Source of the DNA: a virus
DNA length: 21,979 nt
IMG/VR virus record: IMGVR_UViG_3300030110_000262
Coordinates: 1-21,979 of that record
Strand: one strand, 5' to 3'
In this document: one piece after another, positions 4,710 to 12,488 of the stretch
Layout of the letters: every line of letters begins with the position of its first letter
Position numbering within the stretch: the first letter of the stretch is position 1
The notes under the pieces: generated by a model
Told to the model about the DNA's origin: nothing
Database searches by the model: none
What the model saw: only the letters and a program-made list of their open reading frames with translations
Translations under genes and position numbers: made by a program

Positions 4710-6285
4710 CGGAGAGATATCACATCAGCCGTGTCCGTATGAGGATTGTGCAAGCAGTGACGCATTTAGTTACAACATAAATCAGAAGGTTGGTCACTGT
4801 CATTCATGCGGTAGAGGTTACCCTGGATCACATAAAAAATTTGATTGGGCTGAAGCAACCTATCCACCGCCACCGCCAAAGGTGGACTTACACAAGACCA
4901 AGGTTATCAGTGGTAGGTTTGATGGTATACGAGGACTAAAAGAAAAGACTGCTAAACTTTTTAATATTCAAGTTCAGTACGGAGAAAATAACACCCCAGT
5001 AAGATACGCCTTTCAGTACCCTAATGGTGCTGTTAAGTATCGTGGCTATCACGAAAAACGTTTCTTCTGGAAGGGCAAAGGTCAGAACTCTTTATTTGGT
5101 CCTGAGTTTAACGCAGGATCTAGCAAACGTATTTACATAACTGAGGGTGAGTTTGATGCCGCCAGTTTGTACGAGGTTATGGACGGTGCTTACCCAGTTA
5201 AGTCTTTGCCAAGCGGATCGATGTCCGAAACTTTTATAAAAGAAAATCATAAATACTTGGACTCATTTGAAACAGTGGTCTACGCAGGGGAATTGTCTGA
5301 TGCTACAGGTAAAGCTGCAGCACAAAAGCTTTACAACCTGATGCCAGAAAAGTTTTACTACGTTCCTATGTCCAAGTGGAAGGATGCCAACGAGTTCTTA
5401 ATGGAAGGTGATGCTGAAGCTTTGAAGTGGGCAGCATTTAAACCTCAGAGGTTTTCACCTGACAACTTTTTTGTTGGTGATCTAGCAATCAAAGAAGCAA
5501 TAGAAACAGAGAACCCCTACGAGTATGTACCTACAGGACACACTGGCTTAGATGATAAGATGCGTGGTCTTGTTAAGGGTGGTCTAACATTTATCAAAGC
5601 ACTCAGAGGTCAAGGTAAAACTGAGTTAGTCAGATACTTTGAAGTAGGATTGTTGCGCCAAGGAACTAAGGTAGCAATGCTACACATGGAAGAGATGAAA
5701 GGTACAACTTACAGAGGCATGGCAACCTACGAACTGGGTAAGAATGTCCGAACTAAAGAAGACACAGAAGCAAATGGGTTCACAGAACAACAAGTAATTG
5801 ATGCCGCACAAAAACTAGGTGGTGGTGATAAATCTGTTGTGTTCTACATGGAAGGGCATGACGATCCTATGATGGTTCTTGATTATGTAAGAACGTCAGC
5901 CACAGTCTATGGTGCAGAGTACATCTTTATAGATCACGTTCAACGTCTAGCTTACCTGTCAAACTCTGGTGTGGATGCCGCCACTAGTACACTAACTACC
6001 ATTGGTGCTAGGATGGCGCAGCTTGCAAAAGAATTAAACATTGGTGTCGTATTTATCTCTCAGGTTAACGATGATGGACGAACTAAGTACGCATCTTCAC
6101 TGGAAGAGGAAGCTATTATTTGTATCAAACTCAGTCGTAACGTTGAGTCAGAAGACGAAACTGAACGCAATACCACCCAGTTTATTATTGACAAGAACAG
6201 ACCCTTTGCAAAGTTAGGTAACTCAGGTTCAGTATATTATGATCCAGAGACTACAATACTTGAAGAGGTAGTATTCAACGTATGA
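4687..6285 (+). CDS. T7 gp4-like primase-helicase (532 aa)
   Basis: This enzyme makes RNA primers and unwinds DNA at the phage replication fork. AAGGA (4676-4680) selects ATG 4687 over TTG 4681. The N-terminal zinc ribbon uses Cys16, Cys21, Cys38 and Cys41 and would recognise the priming site. The Toprim primase domain shows ITEGEFDAASL (Glu153, Asp157) and KDANE (about 232-236). Its second metal motif reads GELSDATG (201-208), so the first Asp of the usual D-x-D is Leu203, with Glu202 beside it. The RecA-like helicase has Walker A ALRGQGKT (305-312), the catalytic acidic HMEE (333-336), Walker B IFID (413-416), FISQ (456-459) and a C-terminal KNRPFAK loop that may hold the arginine finger. 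T7 gp4 is 566 aa. The stop overlaps the polymerase start by 4 bp, so helicase and polymerase are co-translated. Confidence 0.95.
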   Translation: MKAVVKNNGEISHQPCPYEDCASSDAFSYNINQKVGHCHSCGRGYPGSHKKFDWAEATYPPPPPKVDLHKTKVISGRFDGIRGLKEKTAKLFNIQVQYGENNTPVRYAFQYPNGAVKYRGYHEKRFFWKGKGQNSLFGPEFNAGSSKRIYITEGEFDAASLYEVMDGAYPVKSLPSGSMSETFIKENHKYLDSFETVVYAGELSDATGKAAAQKLYNLMPEKFYYVPMSKWKDANEFLMEGDAEALKWAAFKPQRFSPDNFFVGDLAIKEAIETENPYEYVPTGHTGLDDKMRGLVKGGLTFIKALRGQGKTELVRYFEVGLLRQGTKVAMLHMEEMKGTTYRGMATYELGKNVRTKEDTEANGFTEQQVIDAAQKLGGGDKSVVFYMEGHDDPMMVLDYVRTSATVYGAEYIFIDHVQRLAYLSNSGVDAATSTLTTIGARMAQLAKELNIGVVFISQVNDDGRTKYASSLEEEAIICIKLSRNVESEDETERNTTQFIIDKNRPFAKLGNSGSVYYDPETTILEEVVFNV

Positions 6286-8243
6286 GAATAGTTGTCAGCG
6301 ATATAGAGACTAACGGTCTTGATGGCAGTGACAAGCTATGGATTTGTGGTGGTAAGGATCTGAGCACCGGCAAAATACAAAGGTTTGATAACTGCCATGA
6401 AGATCCAGTTGCTAAGGCTGAAGCTATCAAGTGGTACGAATCAGCAGACCTGATTGTTGGTCACAACTTTGTACAGTTTGATGCACCGATGTTAAACAAA
6501 CTTTTAAAACCAGGTATCATAGATCCAAGAAAGATTGTTGATACTGTTATTATAAGTAGGTTAGTAGATTATAACATAGCTATCCCAAAGGGTGCTCAGT
6601 ACCCTCACAGTCTTAAAGCTTGGGGTATAAGATTAGATAAACATAAAGGAGATTTTAATGATTTTTCTAGATACAGTGTTGAGATGGTTGACTACTGGTA
6701 TCAAGACATCGAGGTTACAAGTTCTTTGTATGAGCATTTCCATGCTATTATTTGGGATGCTGATTGGAGTAAATCACTAAGAACAGAACACGATGTGCAG
6801 ATAGAACTGGTACGGACTCAGTACTACGGTTTTTGTTTTGACAAACCAAAGGCAGAGTTTCTTCTTAACTCAGTACAAACAAAAATGAAAACTTTAGAAG
6901 AACAATTTCAAGTAGACTTCCCACCTAAACTTACGGAAGTAAACAGGATAAAGTACCGACTAAAGAAAGACGGAACTGAAATGTCTACCGTCACAAAAGC
7001 AAAACAAAAGTATGGTATGACACACATAGAAGGGGAAGATCTAATCTGTTCTGACTGGATTAGCTTCAACCCTGGATCAGTAAAAGATCGTATTGATGCA
7101 CTGTGGGAAGCCAAGTGGAAACCAGTAGACAAAACAAAGACTGCTATAGAGTTCTTAAGAACTAAAGTTGGTGACCCTTGGAAGAAGTCAATTCCTTCTA
7201 TGGATCAAGAATTTTACGACAAAAAGAAAGCTTACTTGGATGTTTACGGATACACAGTTTCAGAGGCAAATCTTAGCACACTTCCTGACACAGCACCTAC
7301 AGGAGCAAAAGCTCTAGCCCAGTGGTTGACACTAGAAGGTAGGCGTTCCTCACTGGTGGAGTGGCTAGGACAGTGTGGTGAAGATTTAAGGATACACGGC
7401 AGCATCAACAACATTGGAGCATGGACAGGACGCTGTTCTCACAAAGACCCTAACACCGCTAACATATCTTCTCCGTTTCATGGTGAAGCAAAGACTGCAG
7501 TAGAACAGGTAAAGAAACAATTTGATCTGCACTTACGTGCTTGTTGGACTGTACCATCAGGCTCTTGGTTAGTTGGTACGGATGCTGACGGTATTCAGCT
7601 GCGAGTGTTAGCAGATTATCTTTGGAGACACTTTGATGCAGATCAATATGCTCAAGCCATCATGACAGGAAAGAAAGAAAACGAAACAGATATCCATAAC
7701 GTAAACAAGAAAGCTTTGAACGTTCCTAATGGTACAAGGGATATGGCAAAGACTTTTATTTATGCTTGGTTACTTGGAGCAGGGGTAGCAAAGACAGGAC
7801 AGATACTTAACGTAAGTATGATGGCGGCAACCCAAGCACGTACTCGTTTTGAAATGAGTATTGATGGTTTATATAATTTAAAGAACCAACTTGTACCTTA
7901 CGTAGCAGAGCAAGGATATTTTACTGGGTATGATGGACGTAAAGTTCCAGTACCTAACGCACACAAAACCTTGGCAGGTATGCTACAAAATGGTGAAGCT
8001 TGTTTGATGAAGCACAGTCTAATCAAGTGGCACGACAAAGCTAGGAAAGAAGGTATTAACTTTAAGATGGTTGGTTTTATTCATGACGAATATCAAGTGG
8101 AGGTAACAGGAACAGAGGAAGAAGCTAAAAGGTTGGGTCAGATACAAGCTGACTGCATGTTAGAAACTGGGGAAGACTTAGGTTTTAAGATACCTACGCC
8201 AGGATCATATGACATAGGAAAAAATTGGGCTGAAACCCATTGA
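6282..8243 (+). CDS. Family A DNA polymerase with 3'-5' exonuclease, T7 gp5-like (653 aa)
   Basis: This is the replicative polymerase. The proofreading domain has Exo I DIETNGL (Asp7, Glu9), Exo II GHNFVQFD (60-67) and Exo III Y-x3-D (Tyr138, Asp142), so proofreading should be active. The polymerase domain has GAWTGRCSHKDPNTANI, motif A DADGIQLR (Asp434), motif B RDMAKTFIY (Arg486, Lys490, Tyr494) and motif C HDE (601-603). Tyr494 aligns with T7 Tyr526 / E. coli Phe762; in viral family A polymerases Tyr here goes with virulent phages. It is about 50 residues shorter than T7 gp5, so a full thioredoxin-binding insertion may be absent or reduced; this was not aligned. The start overlaps the primase-helicase stop by 4 bp. 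Confidence 0.96.
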   Translation: MRIVVSDIETNGLDGSDKLWICGGKDLSTGKIQRFDNCHEDPVAKAEAIKWYESADLIVGHNFVQFDAPMLNKLLKPGIIDPRKIVDTVIISRLVDYNIAIPKGAQYPHSLKAWGIRLDKHKGDFNDFSRYSVEMVDYWYQDIEVTSSLYEHFHAIIWDADWSKSLRTEHDVQIELVRTQYYGFCFDKPKAEFLLNSVQTKMKTLEEQFQVDFPPKLTEVNRIKYRLKKDGTEMSTVTKAKQKYGMTHIEGEDLICSDWISFNPGSVKDRIDALWEAKWKPVDKTKTAIEFLRTKVGDPWKKSIPSMDQEFYDKKKAYLDVYGYTVSEANLSTLPDTAPTGAKALAQWLTLEGRRSSLVEWLGQCGEDLRIHGSINNIGAWTGRCSHKDPNTANISSPFHGEAKTAVEQVKKQFDLHLRACWTVPSGSWLVGTDADGIQLRVLADYLWRHFDADQYAQAIMTGKKENETDIHNVNKKALNVPNGTRDMAKTFIYAWLLGAGVAKTGQILNVSMMAATQARTRFEMSIDGLYNLKNQLVPYVAEQGYFTGYDGRKVPVPNAHKTLAGMLQNGEACLMKHSLIKWHDKARKEGINFKMVGFIHDEYQVEVTGTEEEAKRLGQIQADCMLETGEDLGFKIPTPGSYDIGKNWAETH

Positions 8244-8268
8244 CAACCTAATATCACAACACTATGTA
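8240..8268 (+). promoter_or_regulatory. Weak candidate sigma70-type promoter before the ssb gene
   Basis: A perfect TTGACA (8240-8245) overlaps the polymerase stop codon and is followed after 17 bp by TATGTA (8263-8268), a poor -10. TATTAC at 8267-8272 is a better -10 but at 21 bp. The 57-bp gap before the ssb start is one of the few spaces in the operon, which makes an internal promoter plausible for a protein needed in large amounts. Confidence 0.3.
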
Positions 8269-8300
8269 TTACAGTATTAATCTTTTAAAAGGAGGGCAAC

Positions 8301-8822
8301 ATGCCATCAACACAAATGGATATCAAGGGAACAATCGAGTGGGCAAAAGTATTTGAGTCCAACCGTGACCAAAACGAATGGAACATAGAAACAAATGGTG
8401 AGTACAAAGTTACTGTAATCACTGACAAGAAAACTGCTAAGGCTCTTGTTGATGCAGGATGCAAGAAAAAGATTGAGGAAGTAGAAGGTGGTCACAAGAT
8501 TACTGTGTCACGTCCTCACACTGGCGCACAGGATTGGATGGGTGGATCACCTATCGTAGCCGATGTTACTGGTAAGTCTTGGGATCTTCAAGAAAAAGGT
8601 CTTATTGGTAATGGTAGTAAGGGAATAGTTAAGGTTGAGGTGTACCCTACAAAGATGGGAACTGGTACACGATTGGTTGGACTTCAAGTCCTAGATCATG
8701 TGGTCTATGAATCAGAAGGTGGTAACTCCCAACCACGTCAAATGTTTCAGGATCATTCAAAGAGTTCTGGAGGTTCTAAGTCTTCCTCCCAACAAGAACC
8801 ACAGGACTCAATACCCTTCTAG
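8301..8822 (+). CDS. Single-stranded DNA-binding protein, T7 gp2.5-like role (173 aa)
   Basis: The protein sits between polymerase and recombination nucleases and has the build of a phage SSB. A beta-rich OB-fold-like body (about 1-140) is followed by a disordered Ser/Gly/Gln linker (SKSSGGSKSSSQQ) and a C-terminal tip EPQDSIPF. That tip resembles the acidic, Phe-ending tails of bacterial SSB (DDDIPF) and T7 gp2.5, which dock replication partners. It should coat single-stranded DNA and coordinate polymerase and helicase. A very strong ribosome-binding site, AAAAGGAGGG, lies just upstream, fitting high expression. A stable hairpin follows the gene. No sequence-specific OB signature was checked by alignment. 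Confidence 0.82.
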   Translation: MPSTQMDIKGTIEWAKVFESNRDQNEWNIETNGEYKVTVITDKKTAKALVDAGCKKKIEEVEGGHKITVSRPHTGAQDWMGGSPIVADVTGKSWDLQEKGLIGNGSKGIVKVEVYPTKMGTGTRLVGLQVLDHVVYESEGGNSQPRQMFQDHSKSSGGSKSSSQQEPQDSIPF

Positions 8823-8855
8823 GTTTTTCAATAATCCTTTCTCCCTAGAAGAATT

Positions 8856-8888
8856 AGCCCCCACCCCTGTTTGTATTAGGTGGGGGCT
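8856..8888 (+). terminator. G+C-rich hairpin after ssb (terminator-like, weak U-tract)
   Basis: AGCCCCCACC (8856-8865) and GGTGGGGGCT (8879-8888) form a perfect 10-bp stem with a 13-base loop. It is followed by TCTACAAATAAAAAGG, which has no run of T, so intrinsic termination would be inefficient on either strand. It may act as a partial terminator, or protect or cleave the mRNA so that ssb is made in excess over the downstream nuclease. The surrounding 89-bp gap contains nothing else except an AAGG site for the next gene. Confidence 0.65.
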
Positions 8889-8911
8889 TCTACAAATAAA
8901 AAGGTAAGACC

Positions 8912-9778
8912 ATGAAAACTATAGACACACTCGTAAAAGACATGGAGGAAACCATCCAAGGATTAAACGGATGGGATCATATAGTAAGTCTTAAGATGGG
9001 TGATAGAATAGCTAAGGCAGCTACCCTAAGATTCAGAGCACCACAAAAACCAAGAAGATATTTGTCGTTCTCTTCTATCGGTAGTCCTTGCAAAAGAAAA
9101 CTTTGGTATAAAATAAACGAACCTGCAGCGAGTAAACCTGCTTCTCCATCAGATTTACTTAAGTTCTTCTATGGCGATATGATTGAGGAATTAGTACTCT
9201 CTATCGTTGAAGCGTCTGGTCACCGTGTTGAAGGACAACAGGATCGTTTAATCATCAATGACTTAGCAGGTCACAGGGATGCGGTTATTGATGGTATGAC
9301 AGTGGATGTTAAGTCTGCCTCCCCTTACTCGTTCAAGAAGTTTGCTGAGGGTAGCTTAAGGGATAATGATCCTTTTGGTTATATCAGTCAGCTTAGTTCT
9401 TACGTGTATGCTGCTAGGACTGATCCACTGGTAAAGAACAAAACACACGGAGCTTTTCTTGTTGTTGATAAAGTAGGAGGTGGCATATGCTTAGATGTGT
9501 ATGACTTCTCTGAAGAGATAGAACAAAAAGAAAAAGAAATAGAACAAGCAAAGACAATGGTATCAGGTATAATTCCTGACAGGGGATACGAACCAGTTCC
9601 TCAATCAGCAACAAGCCCCAACAAAAAACTTCATCCTTCTTGTGGGTGGTGTGAGTTTAATAAGAAGTGTTGGCCTGAGACAAGAAGGTTTGTTTATAAG
9701 ACAGGTGATGTCTTGTTGGTTGACGTTGTTAAACCACCTAATGTTCCAGAAGACTTTACTTATCATGACCAAGAATAA
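8912..9778 (+). CDS. PD-(D/E)XK exonuclease of the Cas4/RecB type with candidate Fe-S cluster (288 aa)
   Basis: This is a predicted DNA exonuclease in the place where T7 carries gene 6. The catalytic core has an early acidic helix (GDMIEELVL, Glu92/93), GHRDAVID (His121, Asp123), VDVKSAS (Asp132, Lys134) and the RecB/Cas4 motif Q-x3-Y (Gln160, Tyr164). One cysteine before the core (SPCKRKLWY, Cys60) and three near the end (CGWCEFNKKCW: Cys244, Cys247, Cys253) follow the Cas4/AddB arrangement that binds a 4Fe-4S cluster. Likely jobs are degrading host DNA or processing ends for recombination and packaging. It has nothing to do with a CRISPR locus; no array or cas1/2 is present. The end overlaps the endonuclease I start by 14 bp. 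Confidence 0.85.
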   Translation: MKTIDTLVKDMEETIQGLNGWDHIVSLKMGDRIAKAATLRFRAPQKPRRYLSFSSIGSPCKRKLWYKINEPAASKPASPSDLLKFFYGDMIEELVLSIVEASGHRVEGQQDRLIINDLAGHRDAVIDGMTVDVKSASPYSFKKFAEGSLRDNDPFGYISQLSSYVYAARTDPLVKNKTHGAFLVVDKVGGGICLDVYDFSEEIEQKEKEIEQAKTMVSGIIPDRGYEPVPQSATSPNKKLHPSCGWCEFNKKCWPETRRFVYKTGDVLLVDVVKPPNVPEDFTYHDQE

Positions 9779-10160
9779 GTACAGAGCATCAGCAATAAAA
9801 GCAGGGTATCGCTCAGGTTTTGAGGATGATGTTGCCAGAGAACTACGCTCAAAAGATGTAGGGTTTGAATACGAAAAAAATAAGATCAAGTGGGTTGACA
9901 TAAAGATCAGAACGTATACACCTGACTTCGTTTTAGCTAACGGTATTATCATTGAAACAAAAGGACGTTTTGTTGCTAATGATAGACGTAAGCACAAAGA
10001 GATAGCAAAACAATTTCCTGAACTAGATATTCGTTTTGTTTTCCAGAACAGCAGAGCCAAACTTTATAAAGGTGCTAAGTCTTCCTACGGAGATTGGTGC
10101 AAGAAGTACGGCTTTCGATACGCAGAAAAATCTATTCCTGACGATTGGACAAAAGAATAG
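9765..10160 (+). CDS. T7-type endonuclease I, Holliday-junction resolvase (131 aa)
   Basis: The match to T7 gp3 is clear along its length: AGYRSGFEDDVARELRSK, TYTPDFVLANGIIIETKG, DRRKHKEIAKQFPELDIRFV and SRAKLYKGAKSSYGDWCKKY all have close counterparts. The catalytic residues of T7 (Glu20, Asp55, Glu65, Lys67) correspond to Glu20, Asp54, Glu64 and Lys66. The enzyme works as a dimer, cleaves four-way and other branched DNA, and also helps break down host DNA. The start at 9765 gives a 131-residue protein, close to the 149 of T7. A longer frame from 9642 lies inside the exonuclease gene and is rejected. The gene is the last of the replication block, and a promoter follows. Confidence 0.95.
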   Translation: MTKNKYRASAIKAGYRSGFEDDVARELRSKDVGFEYEKNKIKWVDIKIRTYTPDFVLANGIIIETKGRFVANDRRKHKEIAKQFPELDIRFVFQNSRAKLYKGAKSSYGDWCKKYGFRYAEKSIPDDWTKE

Positions 10161-10161
10161 A

Positions 10162-10189
10162 TTGACGTAAAAAATTTAGTCTGTATAAC
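10162..10189 (+). promoter_or_regulatory. Sigma70-type promoter candidate for the nucleotide-metabolism genes
   Basis: TTGACG (10162-10167) and TATAAC (10184-10189) match the -35 and -10 consensus at 5/6 each with a 16-bp spacer. They sit in the only gap (41 bp) between endonuclease I and the next gene. The element is followed at once by GGAGG (10192-10196) and a GTG start, so the leader would be very short, or the 51-codon gene would be read mainly from upstream transcripts. It suggests use of the host RNA polymerase. Confidence 0.55.
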
Positions 10190-10201
10190 TTGGAGGTTCT
10201 C

Positions 10202-10357
10202 GTGTTGTTTGAATTGACAATGCTATTAGATGTTGATCCTGAAGCAAACTTTATTGCTTCGGATAGTGTAACAAAGAGTCTTGAAGAAAGAATTCAGGAC
10301 ATCATATATGATTTAGACGATGTTAAAATAATTGAGATAGATGCAAAGGAGAAGTAA
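10202..10357 (+). CDS. Small acidic hypothetical protein (51 aa), GTG start
   Basis: A strong GGAGG (10192-10196) lies five bases before GTG 10202. The stop overlaps the mazG-like start (TAATG). The product begins MLFELTMLLDVDPEANFIAS and is acidic throughout, with IIYDLDDVKIIEIDA near the end. The strand-helix-strand pattern suggests a small folded alpha/beta protein. The family is not recognised. Its place at the head of the nucleotide genes is the only hint of role. Confidence 0.62.
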   Translation: MLFELTMLLDVDPEANFIASDSVTKSLEERIQDIIYDLDDVKIIEIDAKEK

Positions 10358-10734
10358 TGTTAACACGACAAGACCTAGAAGACATGGGATATTTTGAAGC
10401 CTTTGAAACTAGCACACCCATTAACTTAAATGATTATGCTGAGTGGGTAGAAAATAAAATGATTACTACTGGTGATAAAAGATTCCTAGAAAATACAATG
10501 GGATTGATAGGGGAGACAGGAGAGTTCTTTGAGAAGCTAAAAAAACATAAGAGAGATGACACACCCCTAGACAAACAAGGTGTCACACTAGAGGCAGGGG
10601 ATATGTTCTTTTACTTTATAGCTATACTAAATCTTTTAGATATAAAGCTTGATGATGTTGTAAAAGAAAACATGAAGAAGCTAGATAGCAGAGAGAAACG
10701 TGGAACAATAAAAGGATCAGGAGATTACAGATGA
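10357..10734 (+). CDS. MazG-like nucleotide pyrophosphohydrolase (125 aa)
   Basis: The all-alpha NTP-pyrophosphatase signature is present: GLIGETGEFFEKLKK gives the first E-x2-E (Glu53, Glu56) and LEAGDMFFYFIAIL gives E-x2-D (Glu79, Asp82). Both pairs bind Mg2+. The C-terminal KRGTIKGSGDYR is typical of phage MazG-like proteins. Such enzymes split (d)NTPs, or in some phages (p)ppGpp-related nucleotides, to monophosphates and pyrophosphate. Here the enzyme may recycle host nucleotides for dNTP synthesis or damp the stringent response; the substrate cannot be read from sequence. Its stop overlaps the nrdJ start (ATGA), strongly linking the two. Confidence 0.88.
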   Translation: MLTRQDLEDMGYFEAFETSTPINLNDYAEWVENKMITTGDKRFLENTMGLIGETGEFFEKLKKHKRDDTPLDKQGVTLEAGDMFFYFIAILNLLDIKLDDVVKENMKKLDSREKRGTIKGSGDYR

Positions 10735-12488
10735 ATATACCAAACGTAGAACAGGATTACGGACCAACCCTAGAAGTTTCAAAGTGGGTTCACGAGGAGA
10801 AGTACAGAGGCCAAGGAGAAACATTTAAAGATGCTATGACTCGTGTAGCAGAGGCTCTCAAAGATAATGAGGGTCACTTCAACAACTTCAGAACAATATT
10901 ATACAACCAAAGATTCCTTCCTGCAGGACGTGTACAGTCAGCTATGGGAGCACCAAGACGTGTGACACCTTACAACTGTTTTGTGTCTACAACTATTGAA
11001 GATAGTATGGACGGTATCATGGACGCTGCAAGACGTGCAGCAGAAACAATGAGATTAGGTGGTGGTATCGGATACGACTTCTCTACTCTACGTCCTCGTG
11101 GTGCAATGATTAAATCCTTGGAGTCAAAATCCTCTGGTCCTTTATCTTTCATGGGTATCTTTGATGCAGTCTGTAAGACAATAGCTTCTGCAGGTCACAG
11201 ACGTGGAGCACAGATGGGTGTGTTACGTGTTGACCATCCTGATATTGAAGAATTTGTTACAGCTAAGAACAACATGACTTCCCTCACAGATTTTAATATT
11301 AGTGTTGGTGTTACTGACAAGTTTATGGCAGCAGTAAAAGAAGGTACTGACTTTGATCTAGTGTTCAATGGAGAGGTACGTAAGACAGTCGATGCTCGTG
11401 CTCTTTGGGATAAAATCATGAGAAGTACATGGGATTGGGCAGAACCTGGAATCCTTTTTATTGATCGTATTAACAAAAAGAATAATCTACACTACTGTGA
11501 AACAATAGCAGCAACAAACCCTTGTGGTGAACAGCCCTTACCTCCTAATGGTGCGTGTCTTCTTGGCTCATTTAACTTGGTTAAGTATGTTGTGGATCAT
11601 GATGGTAAGTACGTGTTCAACATGAACCAACTTCGCAATGACATACCTCATGTTGTCAGAGCAATGGACAACGTTGTAGACAGGGCAACCTACCCCTTAG
11701 AAGAACAAGAGCTAGAAGCTAAAAGTAAAAGGCGTATGGGTCTTGGTATCACCGGTGTAGCCAACGCTATAGAAGCACTAGGGTTTGAGTACGGAAGTGA
11801 TCGTTTCTTACAAACCTTAGAAGAAATAATGGGTGTTATAAGAGATGTGGCTTACACAACTTCTGTTGAACTTGCTATGGAGAAGGGTGCATTTCCTCTT
11901 TTTAGAAGAGAGTATCTTGACTCTGAATTTGCAAAGACGCTGCCTGATCATATAAGAAATCTTATAAGTGAGTACGGTATTCGTAACAGTCACCTGTTAT
12001 CTGTGGCTCCAACAGGAACTATAAGTTTGTCAGCAGACAACGTTTCATCTGGTATTGAACCACCTTACAATCTTTTCTACGACAGAAAGATTCAAGAGTT
12101 TGACGGTGAAAGAACTGAGAGAGTAGAAGACTACGGCTATCGTATCTTTAAAGTAGCAGGTAAAACAGCTAACGAACTGTCAGTGTTTGACCATGTTAAA
12201 GTTCTTAATGTTGCTTCAAAGTTTGTTGACTCTGCTTGTAGTAAGACTTGCAATGTTGGTGATGATGTAACTTGGGAAGACTTTAAAAAGATTTACATGG
12301 ATGCTTATGATGGTGGTGCTTCTGGATGCACAACTTTCAGAGCATCAGGTAAACGTATGGGAATACTTAGCTCCTCTTCATCTGAAGAAATAGTAGAAAA
12401 AGAAGTAGTTGAAGAGACACAGGACTTTGTAGATGAAGGTGGTGCTTGCTACTTTGACCCTACAACAGGACTGCGTAAATGTGAATGA
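10731..12488 (+). CDS. nrdJ: Adenosylcobalamin-dependent (class II) ribonucleotide reductase (585 aa)
   Basis: This enzyme reduces ribonucleotides to deoxyribonucleotides using a vitamin B12 radical, supplying dNTPs for phage DNA. The active site shows N-P-C-G-E (Asn263, Cys265, Glu267), where Cys265 would carry the thiyl radical. The redox pair is Cys83 (PYNCFVS) and Cys276 (GACLLGSFNL). The loops RLGGGIGYDFSTLRPRG and SAGHRRGAQMGVL are typical of the class. No nrdB is seen nearby, as expected for class II. Two tail cysteines, Cys573 and Cys584, could pass electrons to the active site; their spacing is wider than the usual C-x-x-C. The gene is coupled to mazG upstream and to the DUF1289 gene downstream by 4-bp overlaps. 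The host must supply or import cobalamin. Confidence 0.95.
   Translation: MNIPNVEQDYGPTLEVSKWVHEEKYRGQGETFKDAMTRVAEALKDNEGHFNNFRTILYNQRFLPAGRVQSAMGAPRRVTPYNCFVSTTIEDSMDGIMDAARRAAETMRLGGGIGYDFSTLRPRGAMIKSLESKSSGPLSFMGIFDAVCKTIASAGHRRGAQMGVLRVDHPDIEEFVTAKNNMTSLTDFNISVGVTDKFMAAVKEGTDFDLVFNGEVRKTVDARALWDKIMRSTWDWAEPGILFIDRINKKNNLHYCETIAATNPCGEQPLPPNGACLLGSFNLVKYVVDHDGKYVFNMNQLRNDIPHVVRAMDNVVDRATYPLEEQELEAKSKRRMGLGITGVANAIEALGFEYGSDRFLQTLEEIMGVIRDVAYTTSVELAMEKGAFPLFRREYLDSEFAKTLPDHIRNLISEYGIRNSHLLSVAPTGTISLSADNVSSGIEPPYNLFYDRKIQEFDGERTERVEDYGYRIFKVAGKTANELSVFDHVKVLNVASKFVDSACSKTCNVGDDVTWEDFKKIYMDAYDGGASGCTTFRASGKRMGILSSSSSEEIVEKEVVEETQDFVDEGGACYFDPTTGLRKCE

Noticed and set aside
9642-9764. Upstream extension of the endonuclease I frame
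   Set aside because: It lies inside the exonuclease gene, and the extra 41 residues have no counterpart in T7 gp3. ATG 9765 gives the expected N-terminus with the catalytic Glu at position 20.
8912-9778. A CRISPR-associated cas4 gene
   Set aside because: The domain is Cas4-like, but no cas1, cas2, effector or repeat array is present and the gene is embedded in a phage replication operon.
9605-10060. A 151-codon open frame on the minus strand across the exonuclease and endonuclease I genes
   Set aside because: It lies wholly opposite two well-identified genes, has no ribosome-binding site and gives a product without recognisable features. It is a shadow of strong coding on the other strand.
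11195-11476. A 93-codon minus-strand frame inside nrdJ
   Set aside because: It is opposite the conserved catalytic part of the reductase and shows no motif or start signal.
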